Shown here one piece after another: positions 35,785-48,800 of a stretch of 64,000 bases of DNA. This DNA is from Strongylocentrotus purpuratus (lineage: Eukaryota; Echinodermata; Echinoidea; Camarodonta; Strongylocentrotidae): contig NW_022145599.1 in NCBI RefSeq assembly GCF_000002235.5, positions 22,962,879 to 23,026,878 on the forward strand, read 5' to 3'. A program made the translations under genes and the position numbers. The notes beneath the pieces were generated by a model. The model saw nothing but the letters and a program-made list of their open reading frames with translations. It was not told the origin of the DNA and did no database searches. Position 1 is the first letter of the stretch, and each line of letters starts with the position of its first letter.

Positions 35785-37480
35785 CTTTCTTGTGAGATAG
35801 GTTATTAAGAGGATAGAGATAGGTTATTAAGAGGATACGGCGCCACTGACACGGTTCCAGGATACCACTGCAAATTTGCAAATTTTGTCAGCAGGCTGCC
35901 CCTCATCCTGTTTTGTGTGATACTTCTTGTGAGTTTGTATTGTGCTCTTCGTATGCAGGTATATTGCAGACCAATTAGTGTTTGTTATTTTGTTAGGAAT
36001 TATTAATGTTTTCATTTAAAACACTGACGTTATAATGTTCTCTTTTCCGTTTTGTTTTTGTGTATTGTAATTGTTCAACCCTGCATGAGATGCATTTAAT
36101 GTAATACAAATCTCTGTCCTGGGTTTTATGTCACATCTTTATTATTATGTTACATGTATACTTTCTTGAATAAAGATGAACAAACAAACAACAACTCTTG
36201 AGCTTAATTTTCCCGAAAATATTTTCTTGGAACTTTGAAAAAGTGTTAGCGCGACTTATGAACCAAAGTACGTTTCATATCTATTTCTGAGGTGTAAATC
36301 GGAAAAAGGAGGCTGTTGTATTTTTTTATTTACAAGCTTGAACGCAAGCAATGATGTTACGAACTCATGCTGTGTTTGACAGGGACATAAACTGCGAGGC
36401 AAAACAAAGAGATGGGAAATTCATGTCGAGGGTGGAAATTACACAGGAAGATTTGAGTTTAAAACGTAATGCAATAAACGTTCACCTTTTCATATGCCTA
36501 CAGGTCAGGCGGAGAGAAAATCGAACATACATCCCATTATTACTGTTCTTATGTAGAAGGGAGAGTGAAATCGCATCATCAGCTTAAAAGCTGAATTCTC
36601 CATGTATTATATTCATGTATTATATTCATGTATTATATTTAAACAAATAGTCGATTCGAATCAGAAATTCACAAAACAGAAAAGTGAATAGCGTCAAACA
36701 ACTTAGTTGGCAGAAGAAAAAAATTAGGAAAGTACTCAAAACAATCGGTAATCTCTTTTGGATTGGTCATTGGCATTTTTGCTGGGGTAAAGTGTTGACC
36801 ATGACAAAATGCATGTTTAAGATCACCAGACAACCTCTCTTTAAATAAACATACAATAACATTTTGATCTAATTGGTAATTGAAGGTAATCCTAGTTGCA
36901 ATAACATTGCTTTTCGATTATAAAATGTCTATAATTATTCTTTAAAAAGAAATATTGGTATAATAAGTAAATATGCCGCTTATATAGCAGTAGAGCGTAA
37001 TCATATATCATAACTATCATATATAACATACCTATGTATATATATTATATCATATATAATCAGTAAGCAATATCATTGCATAGCTTTTGTTATGTAGACC
37101 AGTAACATCGTAAAATAGTTTACAAAATCTTCCATAAAACGGCATGATATTATGCATAACTTATCAATGCTTATTCCCCATAATCCTCAGGCTCATATAT
37201 AATTGCGTTACTATATCTATGTAGGTCAGTAAATATAGTCTGAATAGTTAAAAAAAAGCTTGCACAAATTGGCATGATTACAATGAGTGTCAATGCTTCT
37301 AGCCTCTTGCATATCTGATAATCTTATATTATTGCTTTGCTATGAGGCCTAGTACAATGAAATTTAATACTTGAATATTAAATCCATATGATTTCAAAGA
37401 GCCCTCATGCTTTTACAGCCCTTCTCCCATCCTCATAACAGTGGGTTCTTGTATAGGCTCATGTCTGTTACATTTGACAT
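33878..37480. other. Gene-less stretch beyond the end of the minus-strand gene
   Basis: AT-rich. Contains (TTGA)n at about 35751-35784 and three exact 13-bp units CATGTATTATATT at 36601-36639. A GAATAAAGATGAACAAACAAACAA stretch near 36168-36192 looks like a retroposon 3' tail. On the minus strand, ATTAAA lies at 37363-37368 and AATAAA at 36325-36330; either could end the transcript. Confidence 0.4.
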
Positions 37481-37745
37481 TTCTGGCGCTCTACAATTAT
37501 TACCCTGGTTTTTACAATGGCTGCCTTAATGGCGCTCGAGCATTTCAAGGAATGTATTCTTGATGTGGAATATATAACAAGTCTAAAATACTTGATAATT
37601 CGCTTTTAAATATATTTCATTTGAAGGCTACAAATGGCTCTCCATAACTTTTAAGTCCAACTTAGAGTTAAGTTATACTTAGGATCTTTGTGAACCATTT
37701 CAATCCACAGCCTGGTGACGTATCCACTAGACCAAGACACCTCTA
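37480..37745 (-). mobile_element. tRNA-derived SINE interrupted by MITE family E DNA
   Basis: On the minus strand the A-box-like TGGTCTAGTGG is at 37724-37734, followed by ATACGTCACCAGG. About 130 bp of family E sequence intervene (CACAAAGATCCTAAG, TTGGACTTAAAAGTTATGG), and the SINE body resumes with GAATACATTCCTTGAAATGC and GGCAGCCATTG. The order matches the intact copy at 57226-57466. Confidence 0.5.
37570..37700. mobile_element. MITE family E, partial copy
   Basis: Shares GGCTCTCCATAA, TTTTAAGTCCAACTTAG and AGGATCTTTGTGAA with the right arm of the 17535-17818 copy. The other arm is missing. Confidence 0.55.
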
Positions 37746-37833
37746 TATTCATTCCTGATTTGCTATGTAAACCAGTAACATATAAAATAGTTCACACAAA
37801 AATGCAAGAAACCTCCTGATTTTGAAGAGTTGT

Positions 37834-37965
37834 CTAATGCTTATAGCCCGTTTCCCAGCCGGCGATCATGGGCGGCTCTAAGAAGCCTCTGAACTCCTTG
37901 CCATCGGGTGACCAGCGGGCCCCGTAGCCATCAGTGTTCCGTACCTCCAAAATCGGCAGGGCATG
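37834..37965 (-). CDS. Terminal exon with stop codon
   Basis: Forty-three codons and [46 protein letters not shown]. Acceptor TTCGCAG. GC content is clearly above its AT-rich surroundings. It lies 13 kb from the previous exon, but phase 0 and the compact C-terminal sequence support the link. With no competing exon seen in the intron, this is the best join, not a proven one. Confidence 0.8.
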   Translation of the reverse strand, partial: HALPILEVRNTDGYGARWSPDGKEFRGFLEPPMIAGWETGYKH

Positions 37966-40900
37966 CTGCGAAGGAAAAAGAAAATTGGAGTTGAGGCTTG
38001 AAACAAATTATGATATGTTGATACTTATTAACAAACAAGAAATAAATATTAATATCTATGGCACCACTCGAGATGAATGAGATAGATAAATAGGGTTATG
38101 AATAAGAATGAGAAGGAGAGAGATAGAGTGTGTGTATGTGTGTGTGTGTGTGTGGGGGGGGGGGGTAGACAGGGTCTATAAGGGAGGGACGATGGCGACG
38201 AGATTGAATGACACATGCTCTGGCAATGACCATTGCTCTCCGGTCATTTTCAAATATTATGTAGACTCAAGTCGACTTCCTAAACCGATCCTTTTGTCGT
38301 GACCCTAACCTAAAAATGTGATCGCAACACAAGTCGTCACGGTATATCTTTGACAGATTGTTTTCGGATCAAATATGTCATTAGGGCAAATGTCAGATCA
38401 ACGTTTAGTGATGTAACATAACCAAAACAAAGGTTGTCGGTATTGAAAGAGATAACCTGTTATATACGAGGTGTCATTAGTGAGCTTTCAAAAAGATGAC
38501 GGAATGGCAAAGAGGACGGTAAACCGAGCGAATTATCGGTCTATGCATGCGTGAAATAGTAAAACAAAGAATAGCATAAGGAAAGACAGAAGAGAGAATG
38601 ATAGGATAGGATAAAAGAAAGGATAACAAAGAAAACATAAAGGAAGGAGAGGAAAAAAAGGAGTAGATACGGAATGAGATACCAAAAGGGGTAACGTGAA
38701 AATGGGTCACATGTTTTCGCGTCACCGTGGCCAGAAATTGAGATTTTAACAGGCCATTTTCGTAATGTATATCCATATTTAAGAGCCTCGATACGAAATA
38801 TTTCATTCCCCTGTTACAGATAATTGTATTTCAATAGTCAGAAAGGAAATCGTATATATTACGTGCTTGTTAGGTGGGTAAAGCCATGTTTGTCCTACCA
38901 TGGACCTACTACAAACAGATGCATGTGATTTGAATTCTGACAATTGAGATACATTTATTGGTAACAGGTGGATGAAATAATTCGTATCAAGGCGGAGCAT
39001 TTATTTGGTTACCTAAGGACGGGAGCATTAATTAGCGCAAGTAATAATGCAATCAAAATGGTGTATCAGGCGTCATTTTGATTTAAGCCTCGGTCACAAA
39101 TGCCATTAGGAACTGCTACGAACCCTGTACGAACGATTTTCAGACAATGGAAATTCGGGAAGACAATGGAAAAACAGGGAGATTCGTACGAAATTATCGT
39201 TCGTACGAACCTTTGTGACCGTAGCATTAAGTTACTACATGTACTTGCGCTAATAAAATTTGAACTCTTCATTTTGCAATCACTTTTGGAACTGCGTCAT
39301 TTTCACACGGTGCGACTGACACAGTAACTAACGCCTCATGTGAAACGCAACAGGCATTGATCCTGCTAAAACAGACCACGATGGAGAGGGGATGGGAGGG
39401 GTGGATGGGGATGGGAGGGGTGGATGGGGATGGGAGGGGTGGATGGGGATGGAGAGGGGATGGGAGGGGTGGATGGGGATGGGAGAGGGGTGGATGGGGA
39501 TGGGAGGGGGTGGATGGGGATGGGAGGGGGTGGATGGGGATGGGAGGGGTGGATGGGGATGGGAGGGGGTGATGGGGATGGGAGGGGTGGATGGGGATGG
39601 GAGGGGGGATGTGAGGGGTGGATGGGGATGTGAGGGATGGATGGGGATGGGAGGGGGTGGATGGGGATGGGAGGGGGTGGATGGGGATGGGAGGGGTGGA
39701 TGGGGATGGGAGGGGGGATGGGAGGGGGTGGATGGGGATGTGAGGGATGGATGGGGATGGGAGGGGTGGATGGGAATGGGAGGGGGTGATGGGGATGGGA
39801 GGGGGTGGATGGGGATGGGAGGGGGATGGGAGGGGGTGGATGGGGATGTGAGGGATGGATGGGGATGGGAGGGGGTGATGGGGATGGGAGTGGGTGGATG
39901 GGGATGGGAGGGGGATGTGAGGGGTGGGTGGATGGGGATGTGAGGGATGGATGGGGATGGGAGGGGGTGGATGGAGATGGGAGGGGGTGGATGGGGATGG
40001 GAGGGGGGATGGGAGGGGGGATGGGAGGGGGTGGATGGGGATGTGAGGGATGGATGGGGATGGGAGGGGTGGATGGGGATGGGAGGGGGTGGATGGGGAT
40101 GGGAGGGGTGGATGGGGATGGGAGGGGGTGGATGGGGATGGGAGGGGTGATGAGGATGGGGAGGGGTGGATGGGGATAGGAGGGGTGGATGGGGATAGGA
40201 GGGGTGGATGGGGATAAGGGGGTGGTTGGGGATAGGAGGGGTGGATGGGGGTGGGGGAAGTGGGATTCAGAGGGTGTATAAAGCCGATACAGACTCAGCA
40301 TCAGTGACCAATAACATTTCAAAGTTCACATGCACTGGAGGAAATTATTGAGATTACTCGGGATTGCATCGGTTCCTTCGCAGTTTCCGATTGTCTCGCG
40401 ATGGCCAGCAATGCCATGTGCGAAGAATCATAGAGAGGGACCATTCACACTGATACTATAATTCATCTCACGTTCCCGTCATATACATGTGCATCGAATG
40501 CATGTACAGTAATATATTGCGGACAAAAGGGAAACGTACTCTTGGAGCTCGGGAGTGTTTTCGATTTTGACGTAGGCCTAGTGTTGACGGTCTGGGATGG
40601 AATTCATTCAAGATTCTTCCTCTCGGAACAGAAACAACTTGAGGATGTTGAACTGCTTTAGAAATCTGACACTAAGATTTGTTTGAAAATCATCGCATTA
40701 TACAACTCGCCTGAAATCGTTACAAGAACTCGCTGAAGACAAAGCACAAAATTTGCTCTTGAAAAGTACATGTATATACACTTTCAAAAATGTAAATTAA
40801 TGTATTTCGCCTCCTTTTACAAATTTTCCCTTTATTGACAAACTACACATTTTTCAAATTCTACAAGATGACAACACAAATGAATGGTCATGCCATTTCA

Positions 40901-42872
40901 GATGATAATCATACATCCTCAAACGGATGAAACCTTAAACATCGTCGAGTTAAGTTAGTTGAATGGTTACAAACATTGGCTGCAATAATTGCCTGTGATG
41001 ACTCAGCACTTTCACTCATTTTTCGTGAGCCAAACTACAGTCCAAATCTACAGGGTGACGTCACGGTGACAATGACCTAGTCCCACTTATGGTATAGTCT
41101 TGCACTTCAAACATGTTTCAAATATTATAAGCCTAGAAAATCAATCAAAATGTGTCTTGTATTCATCGTGTACATTCAATAAAACTTGGACATTTGAAAT
41201 AACTCATGGCAAAGTGGGAATGGTAATGCAAAAGGCCATTCAAAAAAAAAATGTTTAGCGTACCCGCCCGCTTCCTTTTTCGGAGCCTCCTTTCTTTTTT
41301 TCCAATGCATAAAAACATGAAAAACATACTGCTAAAAATAATGATCAATTTCAGATTTCAAAAAATATTAAAAAATGCTGGCGGCCATCTTGTAAAATAG
41401 CCCGACTGTAAGGGAAAATGTACCGAGCGGCCATTTCGGAAAAAAGAACAGAAAAAAAGGCCTCTTCTTTCATATTTTTCAAAAAAGCAGGACGCTAAAT
41501 ATGTTTTTTTTTTTTTAATGGCCTTACAACGAAAGGAATGGGTAGGGTGGGTACTTAAAACTTCAAAGAGCAAACGTATCTATTGTGTAAAATGTTGCAC
41601 ATACTTTTCTCCTGACCAGTACTTTCTCAGAATATTAAAGGGAAAAATTATCTTACAAACCATACCCCTGCATAATATTATCAGCTAGAACATCGTGAGA
41701 TCTTAAATGGCAACGATAGAATCATAGAACATTCTTTCATGTATGAAAACGAATTGGAGTTTGTATAAATAAATTTAATGAATACAAACAAAATAATAAG
41801 GATGTACGCAAGGGAGTGGTAATCCATGAAAAAGGGGGTGGATTGCATGCAAAAAGGATCAGGAAGGTGCGTGTCCCACTACACGTTTTCACTGGTGGTG
41901 AATAATTATAATACCCATTCCAAACCAAACATTTGAACAATTATTTACTACTAATATCAGGCAAATATCCACAGGTCTGATTAGCATCATGTTTAAGAAT
42001 GAAGACTAGATGGATACGATCGCGTGAATGCGAAACGGTTTAAAAGTGCAGGGAGCACGGACAACCCGGCACGCAATCCTCATCACACGCACCAACCCGC
42101 CTAAATATAAACATCGTCCTAATGAGGACAACAAGCCGGGGTCGCGGGAAGGTTAAAAAGCGGAAATGTGCCAATACGAACCAACTATTCTGACTGACTG
42201 ACCAATACCCGCCTCAAATATTGTCACACATGAGCTTAATGATATCTGACGCTGCCCATATATCTGTCGTCGTTAAACGAACCAAGACCGTTCCGTGATT
42301 GTCACTTCTGCAGAAACAGGCCACCATTTTCGTTGGGTCTGTAGTTGATCCAATTAAAGCCCGCCGAAAAATCAAGTAGCACGGAATTTTAATTATGTCT
42401 GCCAGACAGCGCACGCAAACTATCTTCACACCGCACGCAACCTCTGACAGCGCAACAGGAATATTTATATTTATATTAATATAATGCTTCTATATAGCCT
42501 AGAACCTGCACCCCCGGCACCCAACAATACAAACAAAAACCTTAAATTCCATATAAATGACTCCTTATCGGTTGGCAAATTTAACAGAAAAAAGTAAAAA
42601 GGGAGACAAGATATCCCGATACAGTGTTTATTAGGTGTTCAAATCGGGCTACGGAAGGATAGGTTTAGTATACTATCAACAATTTCTGGTAGAAGTATTC
42701 ATAACCGACGCCCATGCAGTTGAACAAAATGTGACGGATTCCTTAAAAAATACTCCTATATCCTATCCTTCATTTGCGAATGTACACTCTACCCGATCGA
42801 TATAAGTCGCCAAATAACTTTTTTTTTTGAGGGGGGGGGGGGCTACAATCTCAGGACTTAGTTGGATTAGAA

Positions 42873-42904
<32 letters not shown>

Positions 42905-45835
42905 CATAAGCCTTGGTCAAGGAAAAGGTCAACTAAGGTTGGAAACACTGGACTTGGAGATTTCTGCAAAAAATGATCATCATGGGAACCATATGCCTTT
43001 AAGACCCTATCCGATGAAAACAACTGTTTGTAAGTGGAAAACTGAATGAACGTAGAATACAAATATAAAGGAATAATAAGTAGTATTGCACAAAAGCAAA
43101 TTTAAACCTCATTTTCCGCACCCCTCCAAATTACGGGTCAACAGGGGTAAAATTTGCCGAAGTTACAGTGACGACATAACATGTGGACCCAATCGGCTTA
43201 CCTATACAGCAGAGGCGATGGGCCGTGCTTAATTATTTCATGTCATTATGAATATGCGTACTCCACATAGATGATGTCATCGAGACGATAGCAAGTTTTT
43301 AGCTCGACAATTTATGATTTTCAAAGCTTAAGATTTTGAGTTTTCAGAGAGCTGTTACTCCTCTGACAGACACTAAAACGGTATATGATAGTATTTTAAT
43401 ATATGGCTTATAAACTTTCCGTTGATATATAATTCATCTATTTCACTATGGATAAGGTCTTTAAAAACGATGGATGATCAAATAAAAGCTTTTCTTGCCA
43501 TGAGATAAACAGATAAAACTCCATCACCGTGACCATCGTTAAACCCAAGATTCCAACCATTGACATGCCTCAAAGAGGTACGATAGAGAGACAAAAATGG
43601 CGTGACCTGTTAAAATTTGGAGAGAAAAAGTAAGACAAACGAGATCAAAGACAATCATAGAAAAAGTGTGTTCTCATATTCTTTGAATTAACCTCGATAC
43701 TTGTCAGCTGTGTATTTCCGTGTGACCATGACGATTCAATTGCTTTGGCTCCAGTTGTCATTTGTTTTATCATCATTGTCGTTATGCGATTATGACAATT
43801 CAATAAATAAATGAGAAATAATTTTGTCCTTCCTCTCCTTTTCCCCATTTTTCTTCCGGGGGTTGGGGTTGGTGGACATGGAATATATGGCTCAGTTGAA
43901 TAAATCAAATACATATTGCTTCGCGACAGTCATAAAACCAAATGAATATATTTGGTGAAGAAGAGAAAAAAAAGCAATTCCGGTGCGGCAGGAGAGGGGG
44001 GGGGGCACTTCCTCGATTACGACTACTGTGTCCTCTCTCTCTCTCTCCTTCTCACTCACACACATAAACACACACACACACACACACATATTGTCTCTCT
44101 TACTCTCTATTTGCAATTTCCATTGTCTAGTTTCTGATATGTTAATATTTCCTATATTAAAGAGTTTTAATATCTTTTGTAGATGTAGACATACACAATA
44201 TACCTTCAATCATTATCTGCGATCCAATCTCTATGGAGCAGGCAACAAAACGAGCAGCCGAGGGTCTTAGGTAATAATAAAGGTGGATAAGAGCATGGAC
44301 CTCCCCGATATGAGAACAATTCACACCTTTTTTGCTTTAAGAGAGACAGGTGCGTGCATGAGTTCGTCCCGGCCAGATTAGGCGTAGAGCCGTGACAGCG
44401 AGTGCACGCCATGCAACGCAGGCATTTAGAGTGCAATGCCGGGAAATGATCCATCAAAACTTGGACCACACATTGCATACAGGCTACTATTATTATTCAG
44501 ACTTAACAGACGCACTATTTTGGGGGGAGAAAATGAAAGGGAGGGGGAGAAGGAGAACGAGAAAAGCACCTGTTAGGGGCTTTCATCGGCGGGTCGTCTG
44601 TTCGGTGCGTGCTTCTCATACCGATGCCCATGATCGGTTGCGCTGACGGAATATTTGTAAGCACGGGTCGAAAATAGGCGCCTTGGAAGTCAGGGTTGGC
44701 CCCCATTCCGATAATAATATATCGTCATAACTGCTAAGAGGTAGCTATTTCAGTCAAGTGACGTTTGTTTCTACAACACATGACATGATGCAAACAAAAT
44801 ATTGTCAGCAGATTGATATCAATGCAATACCATAATAAAATCTTACTCTAAAATTATGAACGATGAAGAAAAGGTATATCTTATGGACATTATAACAAGT
44901 CGGGTTAAAGCCGAGAGATTCGATTAACGTGAAAGTCGACCAATAAAATGAGTAAAATTGAATTTTACAAATAGTTTTGTAGACTTAGAATAACGAGCCA
45001 ATATGGGTCAACAACCATGACAACACTCCTTCGGAAACTGTATCATGCATGGACATGTATATTTTCTACCCTTTTCCACGTTTGTGTAAATAATTTCTAT
45101 ATCAATTTGAAATTTTATCTATCTAAAGCCAAAACTTGATATTGTTGATGCAATTTTTTATCGTAACATTTCTCGTACATGTATCTGTCTCTCTGAATTC
45201 ACATTACAATAATCGAATTATTACAAGGATTAAAAAATACCGAAACCGGCACACACGTATTAGCCTTGACCGCTTCCTGCCAGACCTTCAGTTGTGTAAT
45301 TTTTGGAAATAAATTCACGGTTTTCAGTGACTCCATCAATTCTATCCTATCAACAGAAACTCGCTTCTAATTCATGACCCCTTTTCTCTGTCACAATGTC
45401 AGGAAATTGCTGATGAAACTTAAACGGGGTTCCACACGCGAGCGATCCCAATAACCCCAACTCCTGCATAGTCGCCATACATCTCATGAGTAATAGAAAC
45501 TAATTAGGGTAAGTAAATTCTTCCCTTTCGTTAGTACCCTGTATCAGTTTTTGTTACTACTCTGTATGATCTTGTCCGCTTTGATTAGGGGATGAGAGGA
45601 GAGAAAGTTGAACATCTTACGTGAGCATGGCACTATTCTTTCTTTAAAATAAATAAAGAGAGAGATGTCTGTATGATAAGAAAATATAAGTAAACACATG
45701 TAGTTTCTTTTTAAAGAGTCGATGGTTTTAACACTTATCGAGATGATGGCGCCATTTTTCTTTACATTAGAAAGGGAGACAGATTCAGAGGCATAATTAG
45801 AGGGGGATGGGTAAACAAACAGAGGCAAAGAGGGA

Positions 45836-45869
<34 letters not shown>

Positions 45870-48800
45870 TGGTTAGATGAGAGACGAATACATGAAAGAG
45901 AGAGGAACAGGGATGGGAGAGGGGCGACGCGAGCGAAAACGTTAAGAAATTGGTTTCCATATTAGTGTTTTCTTTCTCTCTTCTACTTTTTAAAAGATAA
46001 GATAAGATGTAAAACAACTTCACGATTTCGACCATCCCGAGATGATCAATACTTGATCAATAATGAAAATCATACCTATAGGGGACTTGTGGAAAAATGG
46101 TCACCTGTTTCTTTAGCTATTATGATTTAAGATTAATAAGCACGGAGAGCTACCCCTTCTAAATAGCATACGCATGTTAAAGTCAGAAGGCTCATCATAA
46201 GTGAGCATCTAACCGAAGTATATCGCGGTGTAAGTCTTTACCTAAATAGTCAAATCGACCGGACTGAAAAATGGACCAAACAAAAATAAGTCACTCCTTA
46301 TAGCCGATCGGTCAATTTGGAAACGATGTACAACCAGCTTGACGGTGTGACTGAAGTATATTAAAGCGATCATCCACGGTATTATGAGAATAGAGCCTCG
46401 CACAGGAACGGATCATAGTGCTTACTGGCACTCTGTTAATCCCAGACTTAATGAGAAACGCACGCGAAAAAATGTATATGATATTACCGGTCTACAAGCA
46501 GATTGCGTGCGAGGGGGTTAATTCTTGACACGGGAAACCGATAAATATTGAGCGAAACTAGGTCTCAATAATGACTGAGATTGACTAACAATGCTATTCC
46601 AGTAAGGGTCAGTTGGTGTTTGGAGTTTAAAAGGATGATATGATTTCATTTCCGCCTTTTCTTTCTATTTCCCTTCTTCTTAATTGTAATAAAAAAAGAG
46701 AAAAGGGGAAATCAAACGACATTGACCCGATACACGGAACGCATTTTAAATGTTATTTACCCTTTCAGAATATGAAAGACTGAGGGTGAAGAAGAAATCT
46801 GGGAGACAGGTGCCAGAATGAGTTCTGTACCATTTAGTATATTATCAATTGTGGTCTATTATTGAAATGATTTGCCTTGTTATGTGGTAATCATCACACC
46901 AAAATGAATAATAAGTGATATTATTTATAATACATGTACTGCAATGTTATGATAACAACAATAAGTGGGGGACCAGGGTTGGAAAATTTTGAACAAATTG
47001 ACTATTTTATGAAATAGTGTTTGGGCTGTGTACATGGACCTATATTCATGAAGATCATAAACAAGACAAGTGCGACTGTGGGCACATTATACACAGCTCA
47101 AACACCATTTTGATAAATCATCAAATTTTTGGGGCAGCCATTTACAAAACTGAAGAAAAAAAAAACAATTAAAAAAAAACGTGGTGAGTAGTGCGCATAC
47201 GACTGTATGTGAGAATAATTTACGAGGCACTTATCATAAGGGAAAAGGACAGTCAATAGAAAAGAAAAAGTACAATGGGCAATTATCAGAGGTGAAAATG
47301 GGGCACTTCTTCCACCTGTACAAGGACAATCAACAGAGATGAATAAAGGCACTTATGAGAATGGAAAAGGGGCGCTTATAATAAAGGAAGGGTGCACCTT
47401 TTTTTTTTTAGGAAAGGGGGCACCTGTCAGATTTTGATAGCACTTTGCAATCATTGGGGGTGAAAAGGGGGGGGGGGGCATTTATAAGAAGGAAAAAGGG
47501 CATGTGTCAAAAAGGGGCACTTATCAGAGGCAAACAGGGGCACTCATCAAAGAATAAAAGGAGCACCTCTCAGATTTGAATTGGGGCAATTATCAGAGGT
47601 GAAGGGTACACTTATCAGAGGTGGTAAGGGGTACTCCTCATACATGAAAAGGGGCACTTACCAGAGATGAAAAAGGGCACTTATGAGAATTGAAAAGGGA
47701 TACTTATTGCAAAGGTAAAGGGGAAGTTATTGTAGGAAAAGGGGCACTTATCATATTTTAATAGGGGCATTTATCAGAGGTGAAAATGGACATTTATGAG
47801 AAAGTGAAGGGATCTCATGAAAGAAATGGGGGGGGGGGGGAGGTGCACTTATCACAAGGAAACAAGGCACTTATTAGAAGGGGAAGGGGTAGTTCTTACT
47901 AAGGAAAAGGGGCACATTTGGGGTACCTGAACATATTGCTCCGGTTGTCTCATTTTCGCTCGCTGAACCATTGCCAGCACAAACGTAGCTAGTTCGACGG
48001 CACTACCAAACTAGAATGTTCCACTATGTTGCAGGGTGTATATGCCATTGGGTGAACCGGGTGTGCGGAAATGGTGTGTTGGGGAGGGGAAGTGAAAGTG
48101 TTCATGTGTGTGTGGTAATTGTATGTGTGTCAACAATTAAAGACTAATAATGACAGATGGCTGTCTACATCACAGTCCACAGATAAATGTGACTTGAACG
48201 TATATAGCAGACGGCAATCGGCGGATCAGATGACCCTTGATAGTGATTTTTTATGTGAGATTGCTTTGCTAAATATAAAATACAAGAACAAAATTTCCAT
48301 ATCTTTAAACTATCATTGATATCTGATAATTAAACAGTTAGTAAAAAAAACCTACCAAACTACATAATACAATGAAATACTTGACTTAAAGTAGGGGAGT
48401 TTGATGTGGTGCACAATTGCACCCCTCTGTAAATAATCAAATAGACCATGGCGTTCATGAATATTCATATTTTTGCTTACCTCGGCAAAATGCTTACATA
48501 TATTAAATGGAAAAATTACAGTGGGGGGTTGACTGAAATGGACATAATGAACCAGTCAGAACTGATCTATGATAATTCATGCTTGTTATCCTTTGTGTGC
48601 TTGACTTATAACCTTACAATCGAGTGGCAAATTGCATCCAAAGTTTGACTTGTTGCACATGTGTTATATAGGCAACGGCGAGCTGGCGAACTATTTTGAC
48701 CAAATTACGGTGGGTAAACTTTCAAAAGTCAATGGGACATGAGGGGTCCAATGAAAGAGCTGGTGTCAAAGTACGTTGGGGTGGATGTGCTTTTCGTTTA

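Noticed and set aside
39366-40322. 318-codon Pro/His/Ile/Ser-rich open frame on the minus strand, and matching Gly/Trp/Met-rich frames on the plus strand
   Set aside because: They are translations of the 20-bp G-rich minisatellite. Every frame of the array is open, and no non-repeat domain is present.
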